Source: Streptomyces sp. DH5
GTDB lineage: Bacteria > Actinomycetota > Actinomycetes > Streptomycetales > Streptomycetaceae
Reading direction: 5' to 3'
DNA length: 64,000 nt
NCBI RefSeq assembly: GCF_020873915.1
Contig: NZ_JAHWGP010000002.1
Location: 248,001-312,000 of the forward strand
A program made the translations under genes and the position numbers. Each line of letters opens with the position of its first letter. Within the stretch, counting starts at the first letter, position 1. Below, piece after piece: positions 49,498 through 59,033 of this stretch. The notes under the pieces were generated by a model, which was not told where the DNA came from, did not search any database, and worked only from the letters and a program-made list of their open reading frames with translations.

Positions 49498-49729
49498 CGG
49501 CCGTGCGGTGACGTCCGGACCGGGGGCTGCCGGTTCTGTGCGGTGACGTGGAAAACCGTTTGCCCCACCGTGCGCGGCGGCGTCAACCTGTCACGGTTTG
49601 CTGCTCGCCGTCCACGGACGGCGGGCGAGCCTGCCCGTGAACCCCTTCACCGGCGCCGTTCATCCTCCGGTTCCCCCTCACCCACCGCCCCCTCACCCGC
49701 CGCCCCCTGACCCGAGCCACTGGGACGCC
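49498..49729. other. Intergenic region with CCCC-rich tract
   Basis: Between marR and the ABC pair. Around 49660-49715 there is a pyrimidine-rich low-complexity run (repeats of CCGCCCCCTCACC). It can be read as a poly-Pro extension of the next gene, but it lacks a good start signal. No terminator hairpin is obvious. Confidence 0.4.
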
Positions 49730-51553
49730 ATGCAGATCCAAGACCTTCCGTTTTCCGACCCGGGGGTGCCCGACGCCCGCTCGGGCCCCCGCTTCCTGTG
49801 GTGGCTCTTCCGCAACCAGCTGTCCGGGCAGCTGACCTCGCTGGCGTGGGGGCTGCTGCACTTCGTCTCCGTCGCCTCGCTGCCGTTCGCCGTCGGTGTC
49901 GCCGTGCAGGCCGCGGTCGACCGCTCCGGCGGGCGGCTCGCCCTGGCCGGCGGTCTGCTGGCGCTGGCCTGCGTGGGCAACGCGGTCGGCGACACCTTCC
50001 TGCACCGGTCCGCCGTGACCAACTGGATCACCGCCGCCGCCCGTGTGCAGCAGCTGCTCGGCCGCAAGGCGGCGACGCTGGGCTCGGCACTGACCCGACG
50101 GGTGGCCGCCGGTGAGGTCGTCGCCGTCTCCACTGGCGACGTCGAGAAGATCGGCTGGTTCGTCGAGGCGCTGTCCCGGTTCACCGCGGCGGCGGTCACG
50201 ATCGTGCTGGTCTGCGCCTGCCTGGTCGTCTACCAGCCGGCGCTCGGTGTCGTCGTCGCCGTGGGGCTGCCCGTGCTGGCGATCGCGGTGCTGCCGCTGC
50301 TGCCCCGCGCCACCCGGCGGGCGGACGTCCAGCGCGAGAAGGCCGGAAGGGCAACCGAGCTCGCCTCCGACACCGTCGCCGGGCTGCGCGTGCTGCGCGG
50401 CATCGGCGGCGAGGACCTGTTCCTCGACCGTTACCGCCGGGCCTCCCAGGAGGTGCGCCACGCCGCCGTGCGCAGCGCGCGGATGTGGTCGCTGATCGCC
50501 GCGATCCAGGTGCTGCTGCCGGGCCTGTTGCTGATCACGGTCGTCTGGTACGGCGTCCGGCTGGCCGGCGACGGCCGGATCTCCGTCGGTGAACTGGTCA
50601 CCGTCTACAGCTCGGTCATGCTGCTCGCCTACCCGATCCGGCACTTCGAGGAGATCGCGATGGCGTACTCCTTCTCGCGGCCCTCGGCCCGGCGGGCCGC
50701 GCGCGTGCTGTCGCTGGAGCGGGCCACGGACACCACGGGGTCACGGGCCGGCGAGGCCGCCCCGACGGGTGACCTGTACGACCCGGCGACCGGGCTGCTC
50801 GCCCCCGCGGGCCTGCTCACCGCCGTGGTCTGCGGAGATCCGGACGCGGCGGGACGGCTGGCCGAGCGCCTGGGCGGACACGCCTCGGAGCGGGGCGTCC
50901 CGGTGCTGCTCGGCGGGATCGCCCTCGACGAACTGCCCCTGGACCGCGCCCGCGGCGCCGTCCTGGTGCAGGACAAGGACCCGGTGCTGCTCTCCGGCAC
51001 CCTGCGCGAACTGCTCGACGTGCCCGCGTCCGGTGCCGTCGGCCCGCGTGAGGCGCTGGACGCCGCGCGGTGCGGGGACGTGCTGGCGGCGCTGGTGCAG
51101 GGCTCCCTCGGCACCGACGACCCCATGGACGCCCGGATCACGGAGCGCGGGCGGTCCCTGTCGGGCGGGCAGCGTCAGCGGCTCGCACTGGCCCGTTCGC
51201 TGGTCACGGACCCGGAGGTGCTGGTCCTGGACGAGCCGACCTCGGCCGTCGACTCGCACACCGAGGCCCGGATCGCCGAGAGCGTGCGCGGGCTGAGGGA
51301 GGGCCGCACCACCGTGGTGTTCACCTCCTCCCCGCTGCTGCTGGACCGCGCCGACCGGGTGGTGTTCCTGGACGGCGACACCGTCGCGGCGGTCGGCGGC
51401 CACCGCGAACTGGTGCGTACCGAACCCCGGTACCGGGCCGTGGTGACGCGTGAGACCGAGGACGAGGCCGTCCGGGACGAGGCGCCGGTACCGCGCGAGG
51501 AACGGGTCCTGCTCCGGCTGGAGGAGCTCGAAGAGATCGAGGAGACAGCATGA
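49730..51553 (+). CDS. ABC exporter half with degenerate Walker A (heterodimer subunit 1)
   Basis: This 607-residue TMD-NBD protein has six membrane helices (about 40-300) but an altered ATPase. The Walker A site reads CGDPDAAGRL (368-377), without the GKS/T. The H-loop position reads FTSSP (531-535), without His. The signature LSGGQ (477-481) and Walker B VLVLDE (497-502) are intact. It can thus donate only a signature to a composite ATP site. It overlaps the next gene by ATGA. Start MQIQDLPF at 49730; a proline-rich upstream extension is possible but unlikely. Confidence 0.9.
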   Translation: MQIQDLPFSDPGVPDARSGPRFLWWLFRNQLSGQLTSLAWGLLHFVSVASLPFAVGVAVQAAVDRSGGRLALAGGLLALACVGNAVGDTFLHRSAVTNWITAAARVQQLLGRKAATLGSALTRRVAAGEVVAVSTGDVEKIGWFVEALSRFTAAAVTIVLVCACLVVYQPALGVVVAVGLPVLAIAVLPLLPRATRRADVQREKAGRATELASDTVAGLRVLRGIGGEDLFLDRYRRASQEVRHAAVRSARMWSLIAAIQVLLPGLLLITVVWYGVRLAGDGRISVGELVTVYSSVMLLAYPIRHFEEIAMAYSFSRPSARRAARVLSLERATDTTGSRAGEAAPTGDLYDPATGLLAPAGLLTAVVCGDPDAAGRLAERLGGHASERGVPVLLGGIALDELPLDRARGAVLVQDKDPVLLSGTLRELLDVPASGAVGPREALDAARCGDVLAALVQGSLGTDDPMDARITERGRSLSGGQRQRLALARSLVTDPEVLVLDEPTSAVDSHTEARIAESVRGLREGRTTVVFTSSPLLLDRADRVVFLDGDTVAAVGGHRELVRTEPRYRAVVTRETEDEAVRDEAPVPREERVLLRLEELEEIEETA

Positions 51554-53331
51554 TCGGCGTGGCGCCACCGGACTACGACCCGGCGGCCCCGACCGCGGCC
51601 GCCACCCTGCCCGTGGGCGCGCCCGCGACCGTGCGCGCCTATGTCACGGAGCTGCTGCGCCGGCACCGGCGGGCCTTCCTGCTGCTGGTCGCCGTGAACA
51701 CGGGCGCCGTGGTCGCGTCCATGGTGGGTCCGTACCTGCTGGGCGGGCTGGTGGAACGGGTCTCCGGGCGGGAGCGGGAGCTGCACCTGGAGCTCACCGC
51801 GGGGTTCTTCGTGCTCGCGCTGGCCGTGCAGGCGGTGTTCGTCCGGCAGGTGCGGCTGCGCGGGGCGATGCTCGGTGAGCGGATGCTGGCCGATCTGCGC
51901 GAGGACTTCCTGGTGCGGTCGGTCGGACTGCCGCCGGGCGTGCTGGAACGGGCCGGCACCGGTGACCTGCTGTCGCGGATCACGACCGACATCGACCGGC
52001 TCGGCAACGCCATGCGGGAAGCCGTACCGCAGCTGGCGATCGGCGTGGTGTGGGCGGTGCTGCTGCTGGGCGGGCTGGTCGTCGCGGCTCCGGAACTCGC
52101 GCCGGCCGTGCTGGTCGCGGTGCCGCTGCTGGTGGCGGGCTGCCGCTGGTACTTCCGGCGGGCGGGCGCAGCCTACCGCTCGGAGGCGGCCGGGTACGCC
52201 GCCGTGGCGGCCGCGCTCGCCGAGACGGTGGACGCGGGGCGGACCGTGGAGGCGCACCGGCTCGGCCCGCGCCGCGTGGCGCTGACCGACCGGCGGGTCG
52301 GGGAGTGGACGGCCTGGGAGCGGTACACGCTCTGGCTGCGGTCGGTGCTCATCCCCGTCATCGACATCACCCATGTGACCGTCCTCGGCTCGGTGCTGAT
52401 GATCGGCGGGGTGTTCGTCCTGCAGGGCTGGATCGGTGTCGGCCAGCTGACCACGGGCGCGCTGATCGCGCAGATGCTCGTGGACCCGGTGGGGCTGATC
52501 CTGCGGTGGTACGACGAGCTCCAGGTGGCGCACGTGTCGCTGGCCCGGCTGGTGGGGGTCCGGGACATCGAGCCGGACGCCGGCGAGGCCGATCTGGCCC
52601 CCGACGGCCGCCGGGTGCACGCGGACCGGGTGCGCTTCGGCTACCAGGAGGGTGTGGACGTCCTGCGGAAGGTGTCCCTGGAGGTCGCCCCCGGGACCAG
52701 ACTGGCGCTGGTCGGTCCGTCGGGCGCGGGCAAGTCCACGCTGGGACGGCTGCTCGCCGGGATCTACGCGCCCCGGGAGGGGCGGGTCACCCTGGGCGAC
52801 GCGGAGCTGTCGCGGATGACCGCGGAGCGGGTCCGGGCGCACGTGGCCCTGGTCAACCAGGAACACCACGTGTTCGTGGGCTCGCTGCGCGACAACCTGC
52901 GGCTCGCCCGGACGGGCGCCGAGGACGCCGAACTCTGGGCGGCGCTCGGAGCGGTCGACGCGGACGGCTGGGCGCGCGCGCTCGACGAGGGCCTCGACAC
53001 CGAGGTCGGCTCGGGCGGGCTGGCGCTCACCCCGGCCCAGGCGCAGCAGATCGCGCTGGCCCGCCTGGTGCTGGCCGACCCGCACACTCTGGTCCTGGAC
53101 GAGGCGACCTCGCTGCTCGACCCGCGCGCCGCGCGTCACCTGGAGCGTTCCCTGGCCCGGGTCCTGGACGGCCGGACGGTGGTCGCGATCGCCCACCGTC
53201 TGCACACCGCCCATGACGCGGACGTGATCGCCGTCGTGGAGGACGGCCGTATCAGCGAACTGGGCAGCCACGACGAGCTCGTCGCGGCGAACGGCGCGTA
53301 CGCGGCCCTGTGGCGGTCCTGGCACGGGTGA
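51550..53331 (+). CDS. ABC exporter half with degenerate signature (heterodimer subunit 2)
   Basis: This 593-residue partner has six membrane helices (about 45-330), an intact Walker A GPSGAGKST (389-397), Q437, Walker B TLVLDE (513-518) and H-loop His549. Its signature motif is LTPAQ (493-497) instead of LSGGQ. With subunit 1 it would form one functional ATP site (Walker A of subunit 2 with the signature of subunit 1) and one dead site. The 4-bp overlap means translational coupling. The substrate is unknown. Confidence 0.92.
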   Translation: MIGVAPPDYDPAAPTAAATLPVGAPATVRAYVTELLRRHRRAFLLLVAVNTGAVVASMVGPYLLGGLVERVSGRERELHLELTAGFFVLALAVQAVFVRQVRLRGAMLGERMLADLREDFLVRSVGLPPGVLERAGTGDLLSRITTDIDRLGNAMREAVPQLAIGVVWAVLLLGGLVVAAPELAPAVLVAVPLLVAGCRWYFRRAGAAYRSEAAGYAAVAAALAETVDAGRTVEAHRLGPRRVALTDRRVGEWTAWERYTLWLRSVLIPVIDITHVTVLGSVLMIGGVFVLQGWIGVGQLTTGALIAQMLVDPVGLILRWYDELQVAHVSLARLVGVRDIEPDAGEADLAPDGRRVHADRVRFGYQEGVDVLRKVSLEVAPGTRLALVGPSGAGKSTLGRLLAGIYAPREGRVTLGDAELSRMTAERVRAHVALVNQEHHVFVGSLRDNLRLARTGAEDAELWAALGAVDADGWARALDEGLDTEVGSGGLALTPAQAQQIALARLVLADPHTLVLDEATSLLDPRAARHLERSLARVLDGRTVVAIAHRLHTAHDADVIAVVEDGRISELGSHDELVAANGAYAALWRSWHG

Positions 53332-53892
53332 ACCACCGCTCGCCGCCCGGCCTCGCGTGGCCGGGCGGCGAGCGCATCGTGCCGCCCGGGCGGCCGGAGC
53401 GCGCGGCATCGTCCCTCCCCCGCGGCACGGGGGACGCGCCACCCGGACGGGCGGAGGCCGTCGCGTGCCGCGGAGGACCGGAGCGGGGCACCCGCGTCCC
53501 CGCTTCCGCGCAGAGCGACGGGCGTCGGGCGTCGGGCGTCGGGCGTCGGGCGTCGGGCGTCGGGCGTCGGGGTACGGGACGGGACGCTCCAGCACGCCGT
53601 TCACCCGGGGAAAGCACCCTGGGCCCCGGCCCGGGGCGCCCCGGCGCACGGAGCCGACGGGGCCCGGGCGATGGCATCCCGGTCGTCGCGCGGTGCCGGA
53701 GCGGGGCGGCGCCCCGGCCGCTGTGCCGTTGCGCGGTGGGGAGCTGCGGTGGAAGGCTGGAGTCAGGCACCGGCTCGGGGAACGCCCGGATCCCGGCCGA
53801 CCGGGAACGGGTGGCGCCAGTGCTCCGTGCACACGGCCCGGTGCGGGCCGCGGCGGCGGGAACGGGCCCGCCCCCACCCCCTGGAGGTACCC
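53332..53892. other. 561-bp intergenic region with a heptamer tandem repeat
   Basis: No gene is recognised between the ABC pair and DUF5709. The notable feature is the seven-copy heptamer at 53520-53568. The right end holds the DUF5709 ribosome binding site GGAGG at about 53883-53887. Confidence 0.5.
53520..53568. repeat. Seven tandem copies of a 7-bp unit
   Basis: GGGCGTC is repeated exactly seven times. Such arrays change copy number by slippage and could be a strain marker. It is not a CRISPR array, because there are no spacers. Confidence 0.9.
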
Positions 53893-54366
53893 GTGAACAG
53901 TGCCGACGGTTGGGGAGACGACGTCTACCAGCCCGACGCGTCCGAGATCCAGGACGACGCCGGACTGCTGGACGCCGAGGACACGCTGGACAACGACGGC
54001 GTCGCCGACCCCCTCGACCGGGGCTGGTCCCCTCCGGAGCGGCCGTGGGCCGTGGAGCACCACGGCGTGACGGCTGCCGAGGCCCACGAGGGCGAGACAC
54101 TCGACCAGCGGCTCGCCGAGGAGGTGCCGGACCCCACCGCCGCGATGGACGGCGACGGGCTCGGGGATTCTTCGGGCACCGACGGGGAACTCCTGGACAA
54201 CGAGGTCGGCGCCGCGCGCTCCGGCCGGCTGGTCTCCCCCGACGAGGGGGCGCACGAGGACGAGGAGGAGGCCCTCGTCGCCACGGACGTCGGCATCGAC
54301 GGCGCCGCCGCCTCCGCGGAGGAGGCCGCCGTGCACGTCGTCGACGAGGACACCCTGCCCGGCTGA
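53893..54366 (+). CDS. DUF5709 acidic protein
   Basis: This 157-residue protein is very acidic and probably largely disordered ([40 protein letters not shown] at the start, then Asp/Glu-rich). It matches DUF5709, common in actinobacteria and of unknown function. GTG 53893 has CTGGAGG upstream. It lies 49 bp before the L31-type-B gene and may share its transcript. Confidence 0.85.
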   Translation: MNSADGWGDDVYQPDASEIQDDAGLLDAEDTLDNDGVADPLDRGWSPPERPWAVEHHGVTAAEAHEGETLDQRLAEEVPDPTAAMDGDGLGDSSGTDGELLDNEVGAARSGRLVSPDEGAHEDEEEALVATDVGIDGAAASAEEAAVHVVDEDTLPG

Positions 54367-54415
54367 ACCCGCCCCTCCCCCGCCGCAGGGCGGGCCCGTC
54401 GCCCGAGGAGCAACC

Positions 54416-54673
54416 ATGCAGCAGGACAAGCACCCCGACTACCGGCCGGTCGTCTTCCGTGACCGGGCCGCCGGCTACGCGTTCCTCACGCGGTCCACGG
54501 CGACCAGCGACCAGACCATCGAGTGGGACGACGGCGAGACGTACCCGGTGGTGGACGTGGAGATCTCCTCGGAGAGCCACCCGTTCTACACGGGCAAGGC
54601 CCGCACCGTGGACACGGAGGGCCGCGTGGCGCGCTTCGAGCGCCGGTACGGCGGCGGTGAGGGCGCCGGCTGA
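54416..54673 (+). CDS. rpmE2: 50S ribosomal protein L31 type B
   Basis: This 85-residue L31 paralogue ([28 protein letters not shown]) lacks the CxxC zinc-binding motif of classical L31. It replaces L31 on ribosomes under zinc limitation. In many actinobacteria it is repressed by Zur. I see no Zur-box-like AT-rich palindrome in the 49 bp upstream, so control may be through DUF5709 transcription or by another route. An AGGAG site is at 54401-54405. Confidence 0.93.
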   Translation: MQQDKHPDYRPVVFRDRAAGYAFLTRSTATSDQTIEWDDGETYPVVDVEISSESHPFYTGKARTVDTEGRVARFERRYGGGEGAG

Positions 54674-54693
54674 GGCCCGGACGGGCCGGGGGA

Positions 54694-55488
54694 TCAGATG
54701 ACGTTGAGGGCCGCCGCGCAGCCCACGCCGCCCAGCAGCATGAACGCGGGCATCAGCACCTTCAGCTCGACCCAGCTGCCCGCGCGGAAACGCAGCGCCT
54801 TGGGCGGGCCGATCGGGTACCAGCGCTTGCGGCCCACCGGTATGGGCCACAGGATCGGGCAGCCGGAGACGGTCAGCGCGTCCCCGATGTCGTGCACCAG
54901 CGCCCCCAGCACGACCGGCAGCCCGAGCCACAGGTACTCCTGGCCGGGTGCGGTGAACATCCAGTCCGAGCCCATGCCCGGCTGGTCCAGGACGTCCGCG
55001 ATGATCCAGGCGCTGGTCGCCGCCAGCAGCCACACCAGGACGTCGCTGCTGGATCCGCGGGTCGCCCGCCACAGCAGGCCCTCGATGGCCAGCACCATGT
55101 GCACGAAGAGGATGGCCAGCACCGCCCAGCGGCCGCCGGTGATCGCCAGGGCCGCGGTGCCGCCGCCTATGAGAACGGCCCACAGCCAGGTGTGCGTCAG
55201 CGTGCGGTGGCCGCCGGAGCGGCGCGGGTCACCCTGCTTCTTGGTGGCCTTGTACACGGCGTAGGACAGCTTGTCGACGATCTCGCACAGCCAGCGTGAC
55301 ACGGGTCCGAAGGACCGCGAGATGGTGGCCGCCTTGTGGTCCAGGTCGGGGGCGAGCGCGGCGCCGGCACAGATCAGCGCACCGGCCAGGAGCACCGGCC
55401 ACGGCATCGGCTTCCCGGCGGCGGCGGCCGCCGCACCGACCCCGAGCCAGGCCGCGGCACCCGAGAGTGAGTGTGCTGGTCCCATCAT
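54694..55488 (-). CDS. Membrane-bound metal-dependent hydrolase (YdjM-like)
   Basis: This 264-residue integral membrane protein has the YdjM/DUF457 pattern MMGPAHSLSGAAAWLGVG at the start, ALAPDLDHKAATISRSFGPVSRW, GGHRTLTHTWLWAV, and later ALVHDIGDALTVSGCPILWP. The conserved His and Asp residues are likely metal ligands. Function unknown; in E. coli YdjM is LexA-controlled. An in-frame start at 55506 would add six residues. It is divergent from the helicase gene. Confidence 0.87.
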   Translation of the reverse strand: MMGPAHSLSGAAAWLGVGAAAAAAGKPMPWPVLLAGALICAGAALAPDLDHKAATISRSFGPVSRWLCEIVDKLSYAVYKATKKQGDPRRSGGHRTLTHTWLWAVLIGGGTAALAITGGRWAVLAILFVHMVLAIEGLLWRATRGSSSDVLVWLLAATSAWIIADVLDQPGMGSDWMFTAPGQEYLWLGLPVVLGALVHDIGDALTVSGCPILWPIPVGRKRWYPIGPPKALRFRAGSWVELKVLMPAFMLLGGVGCAAALNVI

Positions 55489-55633
55489 CGCCGTTGCCCG
55501 CCCCATTCTTCGTTCGCCGCTGTCCAGTTGACCGGTCGCGTGGACACCCCGCCGGCGACACAGCGTAGCGTTCGCGATCTTCGGGCCCGCAGCCGATTCC
55601 CCCATCGGGCGTGCGGGCAGGCAAGATGGGGAC

Positions 55634-58147
55634 GTGACCCTCATCGATCAGCTTCCGCCGACCGCCGACCCCGACGCCCTGTACGAAGCCTTCGAGTCGT
55701 GGGCCGGGGAACGCGGTCTCACGCTCTACCCCCACCAGGAGGAGGCGCTGATCGAGGTGGTCTCCGGGGCGAACGTGATCGTGTCCACGCCCACCGGTTC
55801 GGGCAAGAGCATGATCGCGGCCGGCGCCCACTTCGCCGCGCTGGCGCGCGACGAGGTCACCTTCTACACGGCGCCCATCAAGGCGCTGGTGTCGGAGAAG
55901 TTCTTCGAACTGTGCAAGATCTTCGGCACGGAGAACGTCGGCATGCTCACCGGCGACGCGTCCGTCAACGCGGACGCCCCGGTCATCTGCTGCACCGCCG
56001 AGGTGCTGGCGTCGATCGCGCTGCGCGACGGCAAGGACGCCGACGTGGGCCAGGTCGTGATGGACGAGTTCCACTTCTACGCGGAACCGGACCGGGGCTG
56101 GGCCTGGCAGATTCCGATCCTGGAGCTGCCGCAGGCGCAGTTCGTGCTGATGTCTGCGACGCTCGGCGACGTCTCCTTCTTCGAGAAGGACCTCACCCGC
56201 CGCACCGGCCGCCCCACCGCCGTGGTCCGCTCGGCGACCCGGCCCGTTCCGCTGTCGTACGAGTACCGGTACACGCCGCTCACCGAGACGCTCACCGACC
56301 TGCTCGCGGCCCGGCAGGCGCCGGTATACATCGTGCACTTCACGCAGGCACAGGCGGTGGAGCGGGCGCAGGCGCTGATGAGCATCAACATGTGCTCGCG
56401 CGAGGAGAAGGAACGGATCGCCGAACTCATCGGCAACTTCCGCTTCACCACCAAGTTCGGCCGCAATCTGTCGCGTTACGTGCGGCACGGCATCGGCGTG
56501 CATCACGCCGGCATGCTGCCCAAGTACCGGCGGCTGGTGGAGAAGCTGGCGCAGGCGGGTCTGCTGAAGGTCATCTGCGGGACGGACACCCTCGGCGTGG
56601 GCGTCAACGTCCCCATTCGCACGGTGCTGTTCACGGCCCTGACCAAGTACGACGGCACCCGCGTAAGGACCCTGCGGGCCCGTGAGTTCCACCAGATCGC
56701 GGGACGTGCGGGACGCGCGGGTTTCGACACCGAGGGTTTCGTGGTCGCGCAGGCCCCCGAGCACGTCGTCGAGAACGAGAAGGCGCTGGCGAAGGCGGGC
56801 GACGATCCGAAGAAGCGCCGCAAGGTCGTGCGCAAGAAGGCACCCGAGGGGTTCGTCGCCTGGAGCGAGCAGACCTTCGACAAGCTCATCGGTTCGGAGC
56901 CGGAGCCGCTGACCTCCCGCTTCCGGGTCACGCACACGATGCTGCTGTCGGTGATCGCCCGGCCGGGCAACGCCTTCGAGGCGATGCGCAGGCTGCTGGA
57001 GGACAATCACGAGCCGCGCAGGCAGCAGTTGCGGCACATCCGGCGGGCGATCGCCATCTACCGCTCGCTGCTGGACGGCGGCATCGTCGAGAGGCTCGAC
57101 CGGCCGGACGCCGAGGGCCGCATCGTCCGCCTGACGGTGGACCTCCAGCAGGACTTCGCGCTCAACCAGCCGCTGTCCACGTTCGCGCTGGCCGCGTTCG
57201 AACTGCTCGACCCTGAGTCGCCGTCGTACGCGCTGGACATGGTGTCCGTGGTGGAGTCGACGCTGGACGATCCGCGCCAGATCCTCGCCGCCCAGCAGAA
57301 CAAGGCGCGCGGTGAGGCGGTCGCCGCGATGAAGGCCGACGGGGTGGAGTACGAGGAGCGCATGGAGCGCCTCCAGGACGTCACCTACCCCAAGCCGCTG
57401 GAGGAGCTGCTCTTCCACGCGTACGACACCTACCGCAAGAGTCATCCCTGGGTCGGTGACCATCCGCTGTCGCCGAAGTCCGTGATCCGGGACATGTACG
57501 AACGGGCGATGTCCTTCACCGAGTTGGTCTCGCACTACGAGCTGGCGCGCACCGAGGGCATCGTGCTGCGCTATCTGGCGAGCGCGTACAAGGCGCTGGA
57601 CCACACCGTGCCGGACGACCTGAAGTCGGAGGACCTGGAGGATCTGATCGCCTGGCTGGGCGAGATGGTGCGTCAGGTCGACTCCAGCCTCCTGGACGAG
57701 TGGGAGCAGCTGGCCAACCCGGAGGAGATGACCGCCGAGGAGGCGCAGGAGAAGGCCGACCAGGTCAAGCCGGTCACCGCCAACGCGCGTGCCTTCCGCG
57801 TCCTGGTGCGCAACGCCATGTTCCGCCGGGTCGAGCTCGCCGCCCTCGACCAGGTGGCGGAGCTGGGTGAGCTGGACGCCGATGCGGGCTGGGACGCCGG
57901 TGCCTGGGGCGAGGCGATGGACGGGTACTGGGACGAGTACGAGGAGCTGGGCACCGGTCCCGACGCCCGCGGCCCGAAGCTGCTGCTGATCGAGCAGGAA
58001 CCGGAGAACGGACTGTGGCGGGTCCGGCAGATCTTCGACGACCCGAACGGGGACCACGACTGGGGCATCAGTGCCGAGGTCGACCTCACCGCCTCCGACG
58101 CGGAGGGCCGTGCGGTCGTCCGTGTCACCGATGTCGGCCAGCTGTGA
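55634..58147 (+). CDS. Ski2/Mtr4-like superfamily 2 RNA helicase
   Basis: This 837-residue helicase has Walker A TPTGSGKS (52-59), motif II DEFH (144-147), motif III SAT (174-176), motif V GTDTLGVGVN and motif VI HQIAGRAGRAG. A long C-terminal part follows, with an acidic region near the end. The DEFH motif II and the arrangement resemble actinobacterial Ski2/HelY-type helicases, which unwind RNA 3'-5' and may aid RNA decay or ribosome assembly. It is followed after 19 bp by a TesB gene. Confidence 0.92.
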   Translation: MTLIDQLPPTADPDALYEAFESWAGERGLTLYPHQEEALIEVVSGANVIVSTPTGSGKSMIAAGAHFAALARDEVTFYTAPIKALVSEKFFELCKIFGTENVGMLTGDASVNADAPVICCTAEVLASIALRDGKDADVGQVVMDEFHFYAEPDRGWAWQIPILELPQAQFVLMSATLGDVSFFEKDLTRRTGRPTAVVRSATRPVPLSYEYRYTPLTETLTDLLAARQAPVYIVHFTQAQAVERAQALMSINMCSREEKERIAELIGNFRFTTKFGRNLSRYVRHGIGVHHAGMLPKYRRLVEKLAQAGLLKVICGTDTLGVGVNVPIRTVLFTALTKYDGTRVRTLRAREFHQIAGRAGRAGFDTEGFVVAQAPEHVVENEKALAKAGDDPKKRRKVVRKKAPEGFVAWSEQTFDKLIGSEPEPLTSRFRVTHTMLLSVIARPGNAFEAMRRLLEDNHEPRRQQLRHIRRAIAIYRSLLDGGIVERLDRPDAEGRIVRLTVDLQQDFALNQPLSTFALAAFELLDPESPSYALDMVSVVESTLDDPRQILAAQQNKARGEAVAAMKADGVEYEERMERLQDVTYPKPLEELLFHAYDTYRKSHPWVGDHPLSPKSVIRDMYERAMSFTELVSHYELARTEGIVLRYLASAYKALDHTVPDDLKSEDLEDLIAWLGEMVRQVDSSLLDEWEQLANPEEMTAEEAQEKADQVKPVTANARAFRVLVRNAMFRRVELAALDQVAELGELDADAGWDAGAWGEAMDGYWDEYEELGTGPDARGPKLLLIEQEPENGLWRVRQIFDDPNGDHDWGISAEVDLTASDAEGRAVVRVTDVGQL

Positions 58148-58166
58148 GCGCAGGAGAATCCCACCG

Positions 58167-59033
58167 ATGACCAGTCCGGCCGAGAGCCTCGTCGCCCTGC
58201 TCGACCTGGAGCGGATCGAGGTCGACATCTTCCGTGGCCGCAGCCCGCAGGAGTCGCTGCAGCGGGTCTTCGGCGGGCAGGTGGCCGGGCAGGCGCTGGT
58301 CGCCGCGGGCCGCACCACGCAGGGTGACCGTCCCGTGCACTCGCTGCACGCGTACTTCCTGCGTCCGGGCCGGCCCGGGGTGCCGATCGTGTACCAGGTC
58401 GAACGGGTGCGGGACGGCAGGTCGTTCACCACCCGCCGGGTCACCGCGGTGCAGCAGGGCCGCACGATCTTCAATCTCACCGCCTCCTTCCACAAGCCGG
58501 AACAGGGGGGTTTCGAGCACCAGCTGCCGCCGGCCCGGGAGGTCCCGGGCCCGGAGTCACTGCCGACGGTCGCCGAGGAGATCCGTGAGCACCTGGGCGC
58601 GCTGCCGGAGCAGTTGGAGCGGATGGCTCGCCGGCAGCCCTTCGACATCCGCTACGTCGACCGGTTGCGCTGGAACGCCGAGGAGGTGGAGGGCGCGGAG
58701 CCGCGCAGCGCGGTGTGGATGCGCGCGGTCGGCCCGCTCGGCGACGATCCGCTGGTGCACACCTGCGCCCTGACCTACGCCAGTGACATGACCCTCCTCG
58801 ACGCCGTACGGATCCCGGTGGAGCCGTTGTGGGGGCCGCGCGGCTTCGACATGGCGTCGCTGGACCACGCGATGTGGTTCCACCGCCCGTTCCGCGCGGA
58901 CGAGTGGTTCCTCTACGACCAGGAGTCGCCGATCGCCACGGGCGGACGGGGTCTGGCCCGCGGGCGGATCTACGACCGGGAGGGCCGGATGCTGGTGTCC
59001 GTCGTGCAGGAGGGGTTGTTCCGGGCGCTGTAG
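58167..59033 (+). CDS. tesB: Acyl-CoA thioesterase II (TesB)
   Basis: This 288-residue double-hotdog thioesterase hydrolyses medium- and long-chain acyl-CoAs. Typical segments are IFRGRSPQESLQRVFGGQVAGQALVAA, SLHAYFLRPG, RSFTTRRVTAVQQGRTIFNLTASFH, and in the second half CALTYASDMTLLDA (catalytic Asp), SLDHAMWFHRPFRADEWFLYDQESP. AGGAG lies 7 bp before ATG 58167. It is probably cotranscribed with the helicase gene. Confidence 0.94.
   Translation: MTSPAESLVALLDLERIEVDIFRGRSPQESLQRVFGGQVAGQALVAAGRTTQGDRPVHSLHAYFLRPGRPGVPIVYQVERVRDGRSFTTRRVTAVQQGRTIFNLTASFHKPEQGGFEHQLPPAREVPGPESLPTVAEEIREHLGALPEQLERMARRQPFDIRYVDRLRWNAEEVEGAEPRSAVWMRAVGPLGDDPLVHTCALTYASDMTLLDAVRIPVEPLWGPRGFDMASLDHAMWFHRPFRADEWFLYDQESPIATGGRGLARGRIYDREGRMLVSVVQEGLFRAL

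Noticed and set aside
49598-49729. Proline-rich N-terminal extension of the first ABC subunit
   Set aside because: The segment is low complexity, lacks a ribosome binding site at its start, and the family-typical start is MQIQDLPF at 49730.
53520-53568. CRISPR array
   Set aside because: The repeats are directly adjacent 7-mers without spacers, and there are no cas genes.
51175-54429. Open frame of about 1080 codons on the minus strand
   Set aside because: It is antisense to the ABC pair and DUF5709, crosses the heptamer repeat and contains no recognisable domain.
55229-58648. Open frame of about 1140 codons on the minus strand
   Set aside because: It is antisense to the helicase and tesB genes, which carry complete motif sets.
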